Positions 31,916-40,996 of a stretch of 61,214 nt of DNA are shown one piece after another. Position numbers and translations under genes: made by a program. This DNA is from a virus, in IMG/VR virus record IMGVR_UViG_3300049733_000144, positions 1-61,214 of that record; one strand, written 5' to 3'. Positions within the stretch are counted from its first letter, which is position 1; each line of letters starts with the position of its first letter. The notes under the pieces were generated by a model. That model was not told the origin of the DNA, made no database searches, and was given only the letters and a program-made list of their open reading frames with translations.

Positions 31916-33894
31916 GCGCGGCCCGCATCGAACAAGACGCGCCCTCCGCTGTCGCGCTGCCAATCTAGGATGCCGTTGACGATGTCGCGCACCACGTCGC
32001 CGCGGAAGTAGTCGCCCGACCGCACTCCAGTCACATTGAGCGTGGCGCTGTCCTGCCTCCTTGGCTTGCCGGGCGTCTCGACCGTGACCCGTTCGCCGGC
32101 CGTGGCCATGAACGAGACAGGCACGCGGTCGATGCCGGCCGGACCAGCGATGTTGAACGAACCGCCATGAGCCATGCCGATCGGCGTGCCCTTGATGGCA
32201 GCGACCAGCGACAGGCCCTTGGCGAGCACCACCGCGGCGGCGGCGAGGTTGGCAGGAAACGGACCGACCAGCGCCTCGGCGGAAGCGGCAAATGCTGAGA
32301 ACAGCGCTTGCGCGGCCATCGCTATCTTGGAAGCCCTGACCCAGTCTTTTTGATCACCGCCGATCGCCGTGAACATTTCGCCGAACGCACCGGCGATTTG
32401 CCCGGCCGCGCTGGAATAGGTCGCGGCTATCGTCATGGCGGCCTTTTGGCTCGCTGCGGCACGCACTTCTTCGGTGATCTTTCCTTTCTGGTGCAGAAGA
32501 TCAATCTGGTCCAGCTTGAGCGCGTACTGATCCCAGGGGGTCAAGAACTCCTGCGTCAGCTTCATGCCCTGCAGACCGAGCATGGCTTCATTCAATTTCT
32601 GCACGGCTGGCGGCAAAACAAGAATAGCCTTGTTGCCTTCGAAGAAGGATGCCTCGACGAGCTTCATCTGAACGGCGGTCTGCGCCAGACCTGGTGCTAA
32701 CTGACGAGAGAAAACGTTAGACGCTTCGATTGTTTCGACCCGCAGACTCTCGAGCTTCTTCCTCAGAGCCTCGGCAATCTGCGCCTGCTCTTTCGATTGC
32801 ATCTCGCGCTTGAGCTTGGCCTCAGCGTCCGCCTGCTCCAGCAGCGATTTCTTCAGGCGGTCAGTCTGATCGGTCAGTGCGGCAGTGCTGATACCGACAG
32901 ACTGCAGCAGCGCCGAGAAGTCCTTCATGAAGGTCTCGGACTCGCTCAGCTGCCCGAGCGCCTTGGCAGCAAATATGATACCGGCGGCGATCAGAGTGAA
33001 CTTGAGCAGCAGCGGAGACAGTATGGCAACGATCGCACCCATCGCGATCAAGAACGGAGTGGAGTTGTCGGCGACAAACCTGAGTGCCCTGCCTATGGCT
33101 TCTGCTGTCGATCGGAAGCCGTCAGAGTCAAGCGTGGCCTTGACTATCTTGTTGCTCAAATCCTCGAGCCGCGGCAGCACCAGGCTAGCAATGACATTGT
33201 AGAACCCCTGACTGGCGGCGGACATCCGCTTCAGGTTGTCCTGAAAATTCTCTGCCTGCTTGGCCGTGTCTTTGCTGATGACGAGGTTCAGCTTCTGCGC
33301 CTGCTCGTAGACTTCCTGAATGCCCTTGGCTCCGCTGTTCAGCAGCGGAATGAGCTGCTGACCTACGCGTGCGCCGAACGCTCCTATCGCGATGGCGGTC
33401 TTGGTAGCTCCGTCCTCGGTGCGCGCGAACTCGAACGCCAGCTTCTCGAGCTGCTTCTCCGGCGTCAAGTCCTTGAACGCTTTGGCATCGATGCCGAGAG
33501 CCTTCAAGGCTCTGGCCATCTCTCCAGTCTCTTTGTCAGCGTCGGTCATGCCCTTGGCGAGCTTGCCCATCGCCTTGGTTAACGACTCGATGCTTAGGTC
33601 AGACAGGCCAGCGGCCAGCGACAAGGCCGACATGGCTTCGGTGGTGACGCCGACTTTCTGGGCTTCCTTGCCGAGCTTGTCCATCGAGTCGATGGCTCGC
33701 CCGACGCCCTTGATCATGTCTCCGATGGCGCTGCCGACCTTGTCGAATATCTCAGCAAGTTTTATTCCGGCAGCAACAGCAGTGGCGTCGCGCGCGAAAC
33801 TCTTGAGGCCTCCGCTGGCCTTCTTGATGCCGTCCTCGAACTCGCCTGTGTCGGCGCCGAGAACGACGCGAAGTGCGCCGATGATGGCGGCCAT
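31912..33894 (-). CDS. Tail tape measure protein
   Basis: 660 residues. N-terminal VVLGADTGEFEDGIKKASGG is typical for tape measures; long Lys/Ala/Glu helical stretches; a hydrophobic region at ~285-320 (FLIAMGAIVAILSPLLLKF); C-terminal GMAHGGSFNIAGPAGIDRVP is the usual tape-measure tail. At about 0.15 nm per residue it predicts a tail near 100 nm. Start ATG overlaps the preceding stop as TGATG. Confidence 0.88.
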   Translation of the reverse strand: MAAIIGALRVVLGADTGEFEDGIKKASGGLKSFARDATAVAAGIKLAEIFDKVGSAIGDMIKGVGRAIDSMDKLGKEAQKVGVTTEAMSALSLAAGLSDLSIESLTKAMGKLAKGMTDADKETGEMARALKALGIDAKAFKDLTPEKQLEKLAFEFARTEDGATKTAIAIGAFGARVGQQLIPLLNSGAKGIQEVYEQAQKLNLVISKDTAKQAENFQDNLKRMSAASQGFYNVIASLVLPRLEDLSNKIVKATLDSDGFRSTAEAIGRALRFVADNSTPFLIAMGAIVAILSPLLLKFTLIAAGIIFAAKALGQLSESETFMKDFSALLQSVGISTAALTDQTDRLKKSLLEQADAEAKLKREMQSKEQAQIAEALRKKLESLRVETIEASNVFSRQLAPGLAQTAVQMKLVEASFFEGNKAILVLPPAVQKLNEAMLGLQGMKLTQEFLTPWDQYALKLDQIDLLHQKGKITEEVRAAASQKAAMTIAATYSSAAGQIAGAFGEMFTAIGGDQKDWVRASKIAMAAQALFSAFAASAEALVGPFPANLAAAAVVLAKGLSLVAAIKGTPIGMAHGGSFNIAGPAGIDRVPVSFMATAGERVTVETPGKPRRQDSATLNVTGVRSGDYFRGDVVRDIVNGILDWQRDSGGRVLFDAGRA

Positions 33895-34573
33895 CAGCCG
33901 ACCTTAGCTTTCCGAGCGGCCTCAACGCGCTCCATGGCCTTGACCCACTTGTTCATGATTTCGGCTTGCTCCTCCAGCGTCTGCTTGCGCTTCTTTTGCG
34001 GCGCGCCATCCTTGAGCAGGAGACGATTGAGCTTTGGCATGGCCTTCGTTCTGCTCAGCGCCGCGACGTGCCAGGCCAGCCAGGCGCGCTCGTTGTGCTC
34101 GCGCCGTCGCTTTACCTCGTGGGCTCGAAAGGTCGCGTTGATCTGGCGCGGCGTGCGACGCCAGAAGACGTCGGCGTCTAGCCCTAGAGATTCCCAGAGG
34201 GCGAGGAGTGCTTCCCATTGGGACCTTGCGTCGCCGTCTGCTGCGGAGGGCGGGCAGAACTGTCCTCCGGCTCGAACGTGGCATTCAGCGCCTTGGTGAT
34301 GATTTCGCTGGTCTCGTTCGGCAGTTGATACTTCCAGATCTCAGTCACGTCATCCATCGTCAGGCCAGGATGGTGATCCTGCAAGCCAGCCCAGAATATT
34401 TTTTGCAACGTGCTCAGGCGGAAGTTCTCTGGATCGTTCGCCAGCTTGACGATCTTGGTCGTGCTCATGTCCAGCATCTCTTCCAATTGCCGCAGCGCGT
34501 TGGTGGAAAAGTGCATGGTGTAACTGGACGCACCAGCCTTGAACTCGATATCTCCGCGCAAAGAGTTCGCCAT
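33894..34573 (-). CDS. Tail assembly chaperone, long form made by -1 frameshift (inferred)
   Basis: Downstream of the short form, the -1 frame is open from about 34330 to TGA 33894-33896 and encodes a protein-like sequence (RSQWEALLALWESLGLDADV; FWRRTPRQINATFRAHEVKR; TLEEQAEIMNKWVKAMERVE) with no ATG, GTG or TTG start. This mirrors lambda gpG/gpGT, where a -1 shift fuses a second domain to the chaperone. No canonical slippery heptamer is obvious; CCCTCCG and GGTCCCAAT near 34225-34245 are candidates. Tape measure follows immediately, as expected. Confidence 0.65.
34184..34573 (-). CDS. Tail assembly chaperone, short form (GTA gp10-like)
   Basis: 129 residues. MANSLRGDIEFKAGASSYTM, then TNALRQLEEMLDMSTTKIV and FWAGLQDHHPGLTMDDV resemble the gene-transfer-agent gp10/tail chaperone family. 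The last ~20 residues (Gln/Pro/Ser-rich) look like a run-out tail upstream of the frameshift zone. Lies between tail tube and tape measure, the standard site. Confidence 0.78.
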   Translation of the reverse strand: MANSLRGDIEFKAGASSYTMHFSTNALRQLEEMLDMSTTKIVKLANDPENFRLSTLQKIFWAGLQDHHPGLTMDDVTEIWKYQLPNETSEIITKALNATFEPEDSSARPPQQTATQGPNGKHSSPSGNL

Positions 34574-34580
34574 CGCTACC

Positions 34581-35042
34581 TCAGTAATTGGTTGTGATCA
34601 GACCGGTCACCTTGATCGTGACCGTGGCCGTCATCTTGTCGTCTACGGGCGCTTCCGGCTCGTAGCCAGTGATCTCCCCGTTGAACGTCCAAGACATGCC
34701 ATTGGAGAAGATGATCTGACAGCTGCGACGGCGACTCTCAGTGACCGGCGTGTTCATCCAGTCGAACAGGATTTGGTCAGTCTCGCTGCCTGGTATGAAG
34801 TTCATCTCGAACGAAGTCTCGCCTGGGTCGATCAACCCGCTGATGAACTCGCGGATGCGGCCTGGTGACTGCATGTGCGTGACGTCGACCTGATCCACCG
34901 TCAGCGACGGCGGAGTGATATTGCTGACTTCCGACAAGTACATGTAGTCAGTCGGCGACGAGCCGCTGTTGCCAACGCGAAAGAACGAGCCATAGCCAAG
35001 CAACGCGCTGCTTGCTTGACCTTCAGGAGGGGAGTTAGCCAT
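34581..35042 (-). CDS. Major tail tube protein
   Basis: 153 residues. GYGSFFRVGNSGSSPTDYMY, then ISGLIDPGETSFEMNFIPG and FNGEITGYEPEAPVDDKMTA are hallmarks of the lambda gpV/HK97-type tail tube family. Present between connector genes and chaperone. GGAGG precedes the ATG. Probably one of the most abundant virion proteins. Confidence 0.85.
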   Translation of the reverse strand: MANSPPEGQASSALLGYGSFFRVGNSGSSPTDYMYLSEVSNITPPSLTVDQVDVTHMQSPGRIREFISGLIDPGETSFEMNFIPGSETDQILFDWMNTPVTESRRRSCQIIFSNGMSWTFNGEITGYEPEAPVDDKMTATVTIKVTGLITTNY

Positions 35043-35060
35043 CGGGTTGCTCCTTTGTGA

Positions 35061-35510
35061 TCACTTCTTTGCAGCCAATCGAGCAGCCTTGCGCGCCGCC
35101 CGCGCCGCGGCTTTCTCTATCTCGATCCAGATATCGTCAGCCACGCTTTTCAACGCCGTCTGTTTGTTGGCGTCCCACGCTGGTCGTAGCGTCGGATGCG
35201 GCGTCATATTGACGGTTCCGAATTCTTCAGTGATTGCTTGTTTAAGCGCGCCGGGGCCGGCAAAGACTTCCACTTCGGATTCTTTTTGATGCTGCGACCG
35301 CTGACGCTTTGATAGCTTGTCGCTCACGCCAAAGGATCGTTGCAGCCGACCCGTCAATACCCGTGATGCCGCCCTGGCCTCATCGGCTATCGGTTGACCA
35401 GCCTTGATCAGTGCCCGCTTGATTACATTCTTCTGAGTGGCTCTCGGCAACTCGCCAAGCGCTTCCAGCGTATCGCTCAATCCTTCTACGATGAAAGCCT
35501 TTTTCGCCAT
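35061..35510 (-). CDS. HK97 gp10-like head-tail joining protein
   Basis: 149 residues from ATG 35510. VEGLSDTLEALGELPRATQK, then IADEARAASRVLTGRLQRS and FGTVNMTPHPTLRPAWDANK match the HK97 gp10 family (minor tail/joining protein). Very basic C-terminus (ARAARKAARLAAKK). Confidence 0.85.
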   Translation of the reverse strand: MAKKAFIVEGLSDTLEALGELPRATQKNVIKRALIKAGQPIADEARAASRVLTGRLQRSFGVSDKLSKRQRSQHQKESEVEVFAGPGALKQAITEEFGTVNMTPHPTLRPAWDANKQTALKSVADDIWIEIEKAAARAARKAARLAAKK

Positions 35511-35511
35511 A

Positions 35512-35934
35512 TCAGTATTCGGCGAACTTGAAGAAATAGTCTCTCCGGCGGGCAAACAGTTTCGCGGTCGAATCATACTCGTCGCGACCTATGTCATGGA
35601 ACACGCCATGGATGTTCACGGTTGACTGCGGCGAATTCGATCCATATGCGACCACGCCGCGAAACCCGCTCAGCGCATCAAAGCAGGCGTCTCCAAGCTG
35701 AGCCGACAAGTCGGCCGTTAGCGCCCAGCCGTCGATCTGATAGCGCGCACTGATCAGATTATCTGAGCTTCGCATGTTATAAGTCGTGTCTTCAGTCACC
35801 AGGAAATACACCACGCTTGGACTTGTGATGCCCTGCGGCAGCAATATCGGATAGACGCGCGAACCGCCGACCAGGCCGGACACAGTGGCGTTGTTGAGCA
35901 GTATCTGCCTGATTGCCGGGCGGATGTCTTTCAT
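35512..35934 (-). CDS. Tail terminator/completion protein (DUF3168-like)
   Basis: 140 residues. MKDIRPAIRQILLNNATVSG, then RVYPILLPQGITSPSVVYF and SARYQIDGWALTADLSAQLG match the DUF3168 tail-completion family that caps the tail tube at the neck. Position next to gp10-like protein fits. Confidence 0.83.
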   Translation of the reverse strand: MKDIRPAIRQILLNNATVSGLVGGSRVYPILLPQGITSPSVVYFLVTEDTTYNMRSSDNLISARYQIDGWALTADLSAQLGDACFDALSGFRGVVAYGSNSPQSTVNIHGVFHDIGRDEYDSTAKLFARRRDYFFKFAEY

Positions 35935-37947
35935 TTATGCGCCATTGCTGGAGCGAGCGATCTCGAGCCACTTGTTGAGCGCCCCACTGAAGAACAGCGT
36001 GATGGTGTCAGCTTCGTTGTCCAGGCTCATGTCGCCATTGAGTAGAAGATTGCCAGTGCCGTTCTTGACTACGACTGTGCGCGCGCTATTGATCGCGCGC
36101 AGTACCAGAAACTCACCAGCTACGCTTAGGCTAGGGTTGATCGTGTCTAGATCGTCCGAAGCGGCATCGCCCTCAGTATCAACGGTGTGAAAAGAACATG
36201 AAGCCGAGATAACACCAGATGCTATAGTTCTTTCTGTCTCACCCTGATATGCGAAGGTCGCCATTCCTATGCACAATAGTCGGCCTGAGACTATCGTATT
36301 AGTCGGCATTATGTTCAGTATCGTGCCGCCAGCCGTGAAGATGTCCATATCGCCAAGAGCCATAGTCGCCGACGGTACAGCATCATCGTAAACGCGGAAC
36401 TTACTGGTGCCGCCCTTTTTGACATTGATGTAGTCAAATGCATTATTTCCAGCGCCCGTGGCCGCAGCGGCTTCGATCAACAAAAATCCGGTTGTATTGT
36501 TTGGTGGTGGCGTCGCGCTATCGCCCGCCGCACCATCGTCGATAAACGATGGCGTTGTTGGCGTCAGGGGTGCATTGAGTAAAAACGGGTATGTGTCTTG
36601 CGCAGCAGTCCCGATCAATCCCGTGGTGTTGGTCACGGAACCGCCCGCGACAGTGCGATAAACTCTGTAGCCCCCAACCGCGCCTTCTACAGGCGTCCAG
36701 GTAACCAGGTTATTATGTTCATCTACCGACAGATCATCAAATCCGGTAGTCGTAGACATGGCGTTGGATGCTTCCGACGTGATACCGTCCGCGAGCACCG
36801 CAACCACCTTATATGTATATGTCTTGCTGCCTCCCCCCGTGCATAGGTATTGCCCAAGACACCCACTTTGAACGCTGGTGATGGTGGGCGCGGCCACGGC
36901 CCGAATGTGCACGCGACCATTGATGCCGTCGCCAAGCGTAAGGTTATCCTTAAACTGCACCACGCCATCGCCTGTACGGATGGCCATGGTGAGATTAGTG
37001 GCCTCCTGCATGTCCTTTACGTTGAGGCCGATGTTGTTGACAGTATCCGCTTCAATTTTATTTTCGGCCCATAATGCGATGGCGTTTGCGGTAATAGCCT
37101 CTACTTTAATGCAGCCCGCAACACCGACTACTGTCTTTGATGCGATGTTTGCGACTACATCTTGATTGATATAAACGCGGCCGATAACACCTGAAACACC
37201 ACCTGCCGTGTCAATCGGGTCAAATTCGTTTCCGGATGAATACCTGTTTGTAAAGACCGTAAACAGCCCACCGATGGCGCCATCGCCAACCACACCCGAG
37301 CCGCCAGGGTTGCCCATGGACGCGGTGCCCATCACCGCGCATACTGGATTGGTGCTTCCCGCAGCTCCCGTGCGATGCAGGCGATATGCGGAAAATCGCC
37401 CGCCAACTAGCCAGCCCAGAACAGTATCACTGTCTGACGATACCGTTGCGGAGACCCCGCAATACATTGAGGCATGATTGTCAACGTCGGTGCTAGGTGT
37501 GACCTCCGTATGAAACGATGGGCCAATAAATGCGATTTCCTCAGGCGTTGGGGCCGGGCCAGTATATTCCCAACGCAGGTCGAATGGAGATTTTATAATT
37601 TGGTCGCCAGCAAATTGGGTGCCCACATTGTCAAACGAGATTACATATTGAGTTGGGCTATCTTCGACATACAGCGCCCCAGTGCCGCCGTTGTCAGCTT
37701 CGGCGGAATTTCCCCAACCGGATGCAGAGCGGATCGCAAACCCGCCAGGAGTATTGCCAAGCGCCGTGTCGAGATCGGCGTCGAGATTATCGAGGCGGCC
37801 GTCGAGCGTAGTCGCCGCAGTCTCAAGAGCGCCAAGCCGATTCTCAGCATCCGAGAATCCGGCGTTGATCTTACCGCCCGCAACCCTGAGCGTGTCGCCG
37901 GTGTCGTCGTCCGGAGCCGCGCCGATGTTGATTGGATCGTAGCTCAT
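35935..37947 (-). CDS. Large structural protein with coiled coil and fibronectin-III-like domain
   Basis: 670 residues. N-terminus DTGDTLRVAGGKINAGFSDA (a module seen in phage appendage proteins), then a coiled coil (RLGALETAATTLDGRLDNLD). Residues ~390-440 look fibronectin-type-III-like (YTYKVVAVLADGITSEASNA; VTWTPVEGAVGGYRVYRT). Glycine/Thr-rich beta region in between. Inserted among neck genes, so probably a neck fibre or head decoration (inference). Confidence 0.68.
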   Translation of the reverse strand: MSYDPINIGAAPDDDTGDTLRVAGGKINAGFSDAENRLGALETAATTLDGRLDNLDADLDTALGNTPGGFAIRSASGWGNSAEADNGGTGALYVEDSPTQYVISFDNVGTQFAGDQIIKSPFDLRWEYTGPAPTPEEIAFIGPSFHTEVTPSTDVDNHASMYCGVSATVSSDSDTVLGWLVGGRFSAYRLHRTGAAGSTNPVCAVMGTASMGNPGGSGVVGDGAIGGLFTVFTNRYSSGNEFDPIDTAGGVSGVIGRVYINQDVVANIASKTVVGVAGCIKVEAITANAIALWAENKIEADTVNNIGLNVKDMQEATNLTMAIRTGDGVVQFKDNLTLGDGINGRVHIRAVAAPTITSVQSGCLGQYLCTGGGSKTYTYKVVAVLADGITSEASNAMSTTTGFDDLSVDEHNNLVTWTPVEGAVGGYRVYRTVAGGSVTNTTGLIGTAAQDTYPFLLNAPLTPTTPSFIDDGAAGDSATPPPNNTTGFLLIEAAAATGAGNNAFDYINVKKGGTSKFRVYDDAVPSATMALGDMDIFTAGGTILNIMPTNTIVSGRLLCIGMATFAYQGETERTIASGVISASCSFHTVDTEGDAASDDLDTINPSLSVAGEFLVLRAINSARTVVVKNGTGNLLLNGDMSLDNEADTITLFFSGALNKWLEIARSSNGA

Positions 37948-38360
37948 GTCTCGGCATCCATGGTTATCTCGGTGGAATCGAACGTCGTGTCTTCCGAGTC
38001 GAATGTCACAGAGGCTTCACCCTCAGCTATAGGAATTTCTCCAGCAGCATAAGCATCAACTTCGATGCCAACGCGACGGCCTATTTCACGAACGTCAGTG
38101 ATGTTAAAATAACGGCCGTCGAACAGGATGCGGTCTTCGACTGTCACGCCCTTCACTGCATTAGACCAACGGAAAGCAAACGTCTTGACCGCATAGCCGA
38201 CGTTCTGACGCGCCGCGAAACGCTCGGCCCCGGCGTTCTCGCGCTTCTCTGCCCACACTGTCGCCACATCCTCCCACGTCACGACCTCCTCGCCGCTGTC
38301 GCTGTGCGAGAGAGACTGCCCCTGGATCGTGATGCGGCGATCGAGATTCTCAAATCGCAT
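37944..38360 (-). CDS. Head-tail adaptor / head closure protein
   Basis: 138 residues. FENLDRRITIQGQSLSHSDS, then VTWEDVATVWAEKRENAGAE and GVTVEDRILFDGRYFNITDV are typical of SPP1 gp16/HK97-type head closure proteins. The C-terminus has an unusual acidic Ser/Thr extension (VTFDSEDTTFDSTEITMDAE). Confidence 0.83.
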   Translation of the reverse strand: MRFENLDRRITIQGQSLSHSDSGEEVVTWEDVATVWAEKRENAGAERFAARQNVGYAVKTFAFRWSNAVKGVTVEDRILFDGRYFNITDVREIGRRVGIEVDAYAAGEIPIAEGEASVTFDSEDTTFDSTEITMDAET

Positions 38361-38364
38361 TGGG

Positions 38365-39930
38365 CTATCCTACTCGCGGTCGACGGCCAGACTGCGTGTT
38401 GCGACGCGAGCCTGCTTGCGTGTTGCTGCGCAAGCCAGCCTGCACGTTGCTGCGCGAGCCCAGCGGTTTGTTGAAGCGAACGGAAGCCTGCTGATTGTAC
38501 CGAACAGGATTTGGATACTGCGGCCCGAGTATTGTTCCTGTTCTGCGGACTGCAATTCGTATTGTGGGCGCGAAAGTCGTGAGCGTGAGATCGGCCGCGG
38601 CTGGCGCGTAGGTCACCAGCGTCGGCGCGATAGTAGATAGCGTCAGTTGCCCAGCATCAGGCGAAACCGAAAGCGTCGCTGTTACTGACGGCGCAACCGA
38701 CGTGAGCGTGAGTTGCGACGACGCCGGGGTCTGATTGACCTTAATGTCGACTGACGGCGCAAAAGTCGAGAGCGAAAGCTGCGCCGCAACTGGCTGGAAC
38801 GTGATTGCGACGATTACTGACGGCGCAACGGAGGTAAGCGTAAGCTGCGCCGCATCGGGTGTTTGGTTAACCTTGATGTCGGCAGACGGAGCGACAGTCG
38901 AGAGTGTAAGGTTGGCAGTGGCAGGAACGATCGGCCCTGCAACAGTGGATAGCGTCAGCTGACCAGCGGCTGGCTGGATCGATATCGCCGCAGCGGCCGG
39001 CGCGCGCACCCTGATCCAGGAGACGACCGCGCGCGAGCCGGCCCCGCCCAAAACAACAACAGGCGCAGTGCCTGAGAATACAAACTGCGCCGCATCGGGA
39101 GTCTGGAAATAATCAACGTCGACGGACGGAGTGGACGGCGAGAGCACAAGATCGGCGCGCGCCGGTGACAGTAGCGTTGCGAGCACCGCGCTCGGCGCGA
39201 CTGTCGAGAGCAGGAGATCGACACGTGCAGGAGAAATTGTTTGAGCGTAAACAACGCTCGGCGCGGCCGTCGAAAGAGTGCTGTCAACTCTGGCCGGCGA
39301 GATATTTGTGTCTTGAACGAAGTTAGCTGAGACAACACGCGTGCCGGCGCCAGACGCATTGCCGACGCGCATGTTAACATCGGAATTATTGTGACCGCCT
39401 GCGCCTGTCCTTTCCCAGGCAAGCTGAATGAAAATATATTCGTTGGTAACCGAGAATGCGCCGGGATTGAATGTCGCGACCGTAGTCTGCGTCGTGCCGG
39501 TTTGCAGACTGCTGATCGACGTGCCGGCAGTCTGTTGACCTGAGGTTATCTCAGTTGCGCTGCTGCCATTTGCGTTCGCACTTCGCAGCAAACGGCATCG
39601 GATGCGGCCTGAACAGCCGGTTGCCGTAGTCGCCCGCGCAGCAAAGCGGACTTCCCAATTCGCCGACGCAAATGAGCCTGTGTATGTGTTCGCAGAACGA
39701 AAACAGTCGCCTGTCGTTGTGTCGATTGTGCCGTCAGGATCGGTTGTCGCCGTGAATGTAGCGAGCGCCTGCTCAACCTGCGAATTTAGCGGTGAGTGAT
39801 TACCAGTAGCGTTACCGGCAATCCATCCTGTTACCGGCGATGCGGTGACCTCGGTCCCCGGATCGGTTTCCGACATCTGTTGATGGACATCGGCCAAGGA
39901 CGAAGTTGCGTACCAAGTTAATGCGGCCAT
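38365..39930 (-). CDS. Repeat-rich virion surface protein
   Basis: 521 residues. N-terminal ~190 residues: globular structural domain (ALTWYATSSLADVHQQMSET). Then about ten tandem repeats of 17-33 residues with core DAxQLTLSTVAPSV, the same core as in the fibre at 25518-27950. The C-terminus is a short Arg/Asn/Gln-rich repeat (GSRSNVQAGLRSNTQAGSRR). Likely an extended surface fibre; the repeats are good targets for glycosylation by the neighbouring block (inference). Confidence 0.65.
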   Translation of the reverse strand: MAALTWYATSSLADVHQQMSETDPGTEVTASPVTGWIAGNATGNHSPLNSQVEQALATFTATTDPDGTIDTTTGDCFRSANTYTGSFASANWEVRFAARATTATGCSGRIRCRLLRSANANGSSATEITSGQQTAGTSISSLQTGTTQTTVATFNPGAFSVTNEYIFIQLAWERTGAGGHNNSDVNMRVGNASGAGTRVVSANFVQDTNISPARVDSTLSTAAPSVVYAQTISPARVDLLLSTVAPSAVLATLLSPARADLVLSPSTPSVDVDYFQTPDAAQFVFSGTAPVVVLGGAGSRAVVSWIRVRAPAAAAISIQPAAGQLTLSTVAGPIVPATANLTLSTVAPSADIKVNQTPDAAQLTLTSVAPSVIVAITFQPVAAQLSLSTFAPSVDIKVNQTPASSQLTLTSVAPSVTATLSVSPDAGQLTLSTIAPTLVTYAPAAADLTLTTFAPTIRIAVRRTGTILGPQYPNPVRYNQQASVRFNKPLGSRSNVQAGLRSNTQAGSRRNTQSGRRPRVG

Positions 39931-39933
39931 GGC

Positions 39934-40239
39934 TCATTTTTCCAACTGCCATGCCTTGGCATCCTGCGCCGCGCGCCGCCCCGCTTCCTCGAACTTCACA
40001 TGCGAAGTCCAGCGGCCGAACTTGATGCCCCACCTCCGCAACAGCGGCCCAATGTCGTGGGTCGAAATAATTTCGCCGTCGATCATGAAATAATGATCGG
40101 AACCGCAGTGCGAATTAATCGTGTCCCCAATCTTCTGGATAATGAATAGCACACCATCGCTCGGCGCGCTCTCGAACGGGCCGTCGGTCGACTCGAACGT
40201 GCGACCGTCGTCATAATAGATGCGCCACCTATCGGTCAC
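39934..40239 (-). CDS. Hypothetical protein in structural block
   Basis: 101 residues. MTDRWRIYYDDGRTFESTDG, then SHCGSDHYFMIDGEIISTHD, then DIGPLLRRWGIKFGRW suggests a small beta domain. Similar small proteins occur beside phage fibre genes. Start ATG overlaps the previous stop (ATGA). Confidence 0.65.
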   Translation of the reverse strand: MTDRWRIYYDDGRTFESTDGPFESAPSDGVLFIIQKIGDTINSHCGSDHYFMIDGEIISTHDIGPLLRRWGIKFGRWTSHVKFEEAGRRAAQDAKAWQLEK

Positions 40240-40703
40240 GGTACATCCGCCTCAATCTCGATCAGCAGATCGTCCATGTTGCCGATGGACAGGAATTCCG
40301 GCGTGGTCAAAGTATACAGTCCATCTGTGAACCCGACCGACACATTGAGATGGCTCCACGAGGCCCTGGTGTTGGTCAGCTCCTTCAGTCGGAAATAGAG
40401 ATCAATCGTGTCGGTGTTGATGTCCTTGCCATACCGATAGAATATTTCGAAAGGCTCAGTGATCGGGCCGCCGGGATTGCTCAGCGTCATCCGGCAAATA
40501 TCGTTGACCGGCGTGATGCTCGACTTGATATAGTCGAGATCGCTGGCGACCGCCTCGTCAACCGCAGCGTATAGATCCGGGCCGCCGTCCTGATCGGTCC
40601 ATCCGCCGTCGAGATCGTCGCCGTCAGGGTAAAGGTAGACGTAGAGCTGCGAGACCAGCGAGCCGCCAAGCGGAGCACCACCTAGCGGCGCAAAGCCCGG
40701 CAT
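40236..40703 (-). CDS. Hypothetical virion-associated protein
   Basis: 155 residues. Starts MPGFAPLGGAPLGGSLV; the middle (YLYPDGDDLDGGWTDQDGG) is acidic with Asp/Gly, possibly metal-binding; the rest is beta-rich. No family recognised. Between the beta-helix fibre and the repeat-rich protein, so likely structural or a fibre assembly factor. Confidence 0.62.
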   Translation of the reverse strand: MPGFAPLGGAPLGGSLVSQLYVYLYPDGDDLDGGWTDQDGGPDLYAAVDEAVASDLDYIKSSITPVNDICRMTLSNPGGPITEPFEIFYRYGKDINTDTIDLYFRLKELTNTRASWSHLNVSVGFTDGLYTLTTPEFLSIGNMDDLLIEIEADVP

Positions 40704-40718
40704 CGCCTAGAACTCCCA

Positions 40719-40988
40719 TCAGCCAACTGGACCAGGACCGCCAAGACCAGGACGCATCGGCCGACCGGCGCGCAACTGCTTGATCATCTGCAACGCCATC
40801 TGCGCCTTCATCGTGTCGGCCGGCTTCAGTTGCTTTTCGATTTCGCGAATCTGATTCTGCAACGTGTTGCGCTGCGCAACCAACGCATCGTATTGCTTCT
40901 GCAAATCCTCCGTGCCCGGCTTTGGCTCCGCGAGCGCAGCAAGATCGGCTTCAGCTTTCGCGAGGATCGCGTCAACTTCCGTGCTCAT
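40719..40988 (-). CDS. Small coiled-coil protein
   Basis: 89 residues from ATG 40988, set by a strong AGGAGGGA ribosome-binding site. A coiled coil (DLQKQYDALVAQRNTLQNQI) is followed by a Pro/Gly-rich end (RPMRPGLGGPGPVG). Resembles the 107-residue coiled-coil protein at 46076; both may be fibre-assembly helpers. Confidence 0.65.
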   Translation of the reverse strand: MSTEVDAILAKAEADLAALAEPKPGTEDLQKQYDALVAQRNTLQNQIREIEKQLKPADTMKAQMALQMIKQLRAGRPMRPGLGGPGPVG

Positions 40989-40996
40989 GTTCCCTC

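Noticed and set aside
33922-34284. 120-codon leftward frame in the chaperone extension zone
   Set aside because: It is the +1 frame (Arg/Ala-rich); the -1 frame over the same DNA gives the sensible protein.
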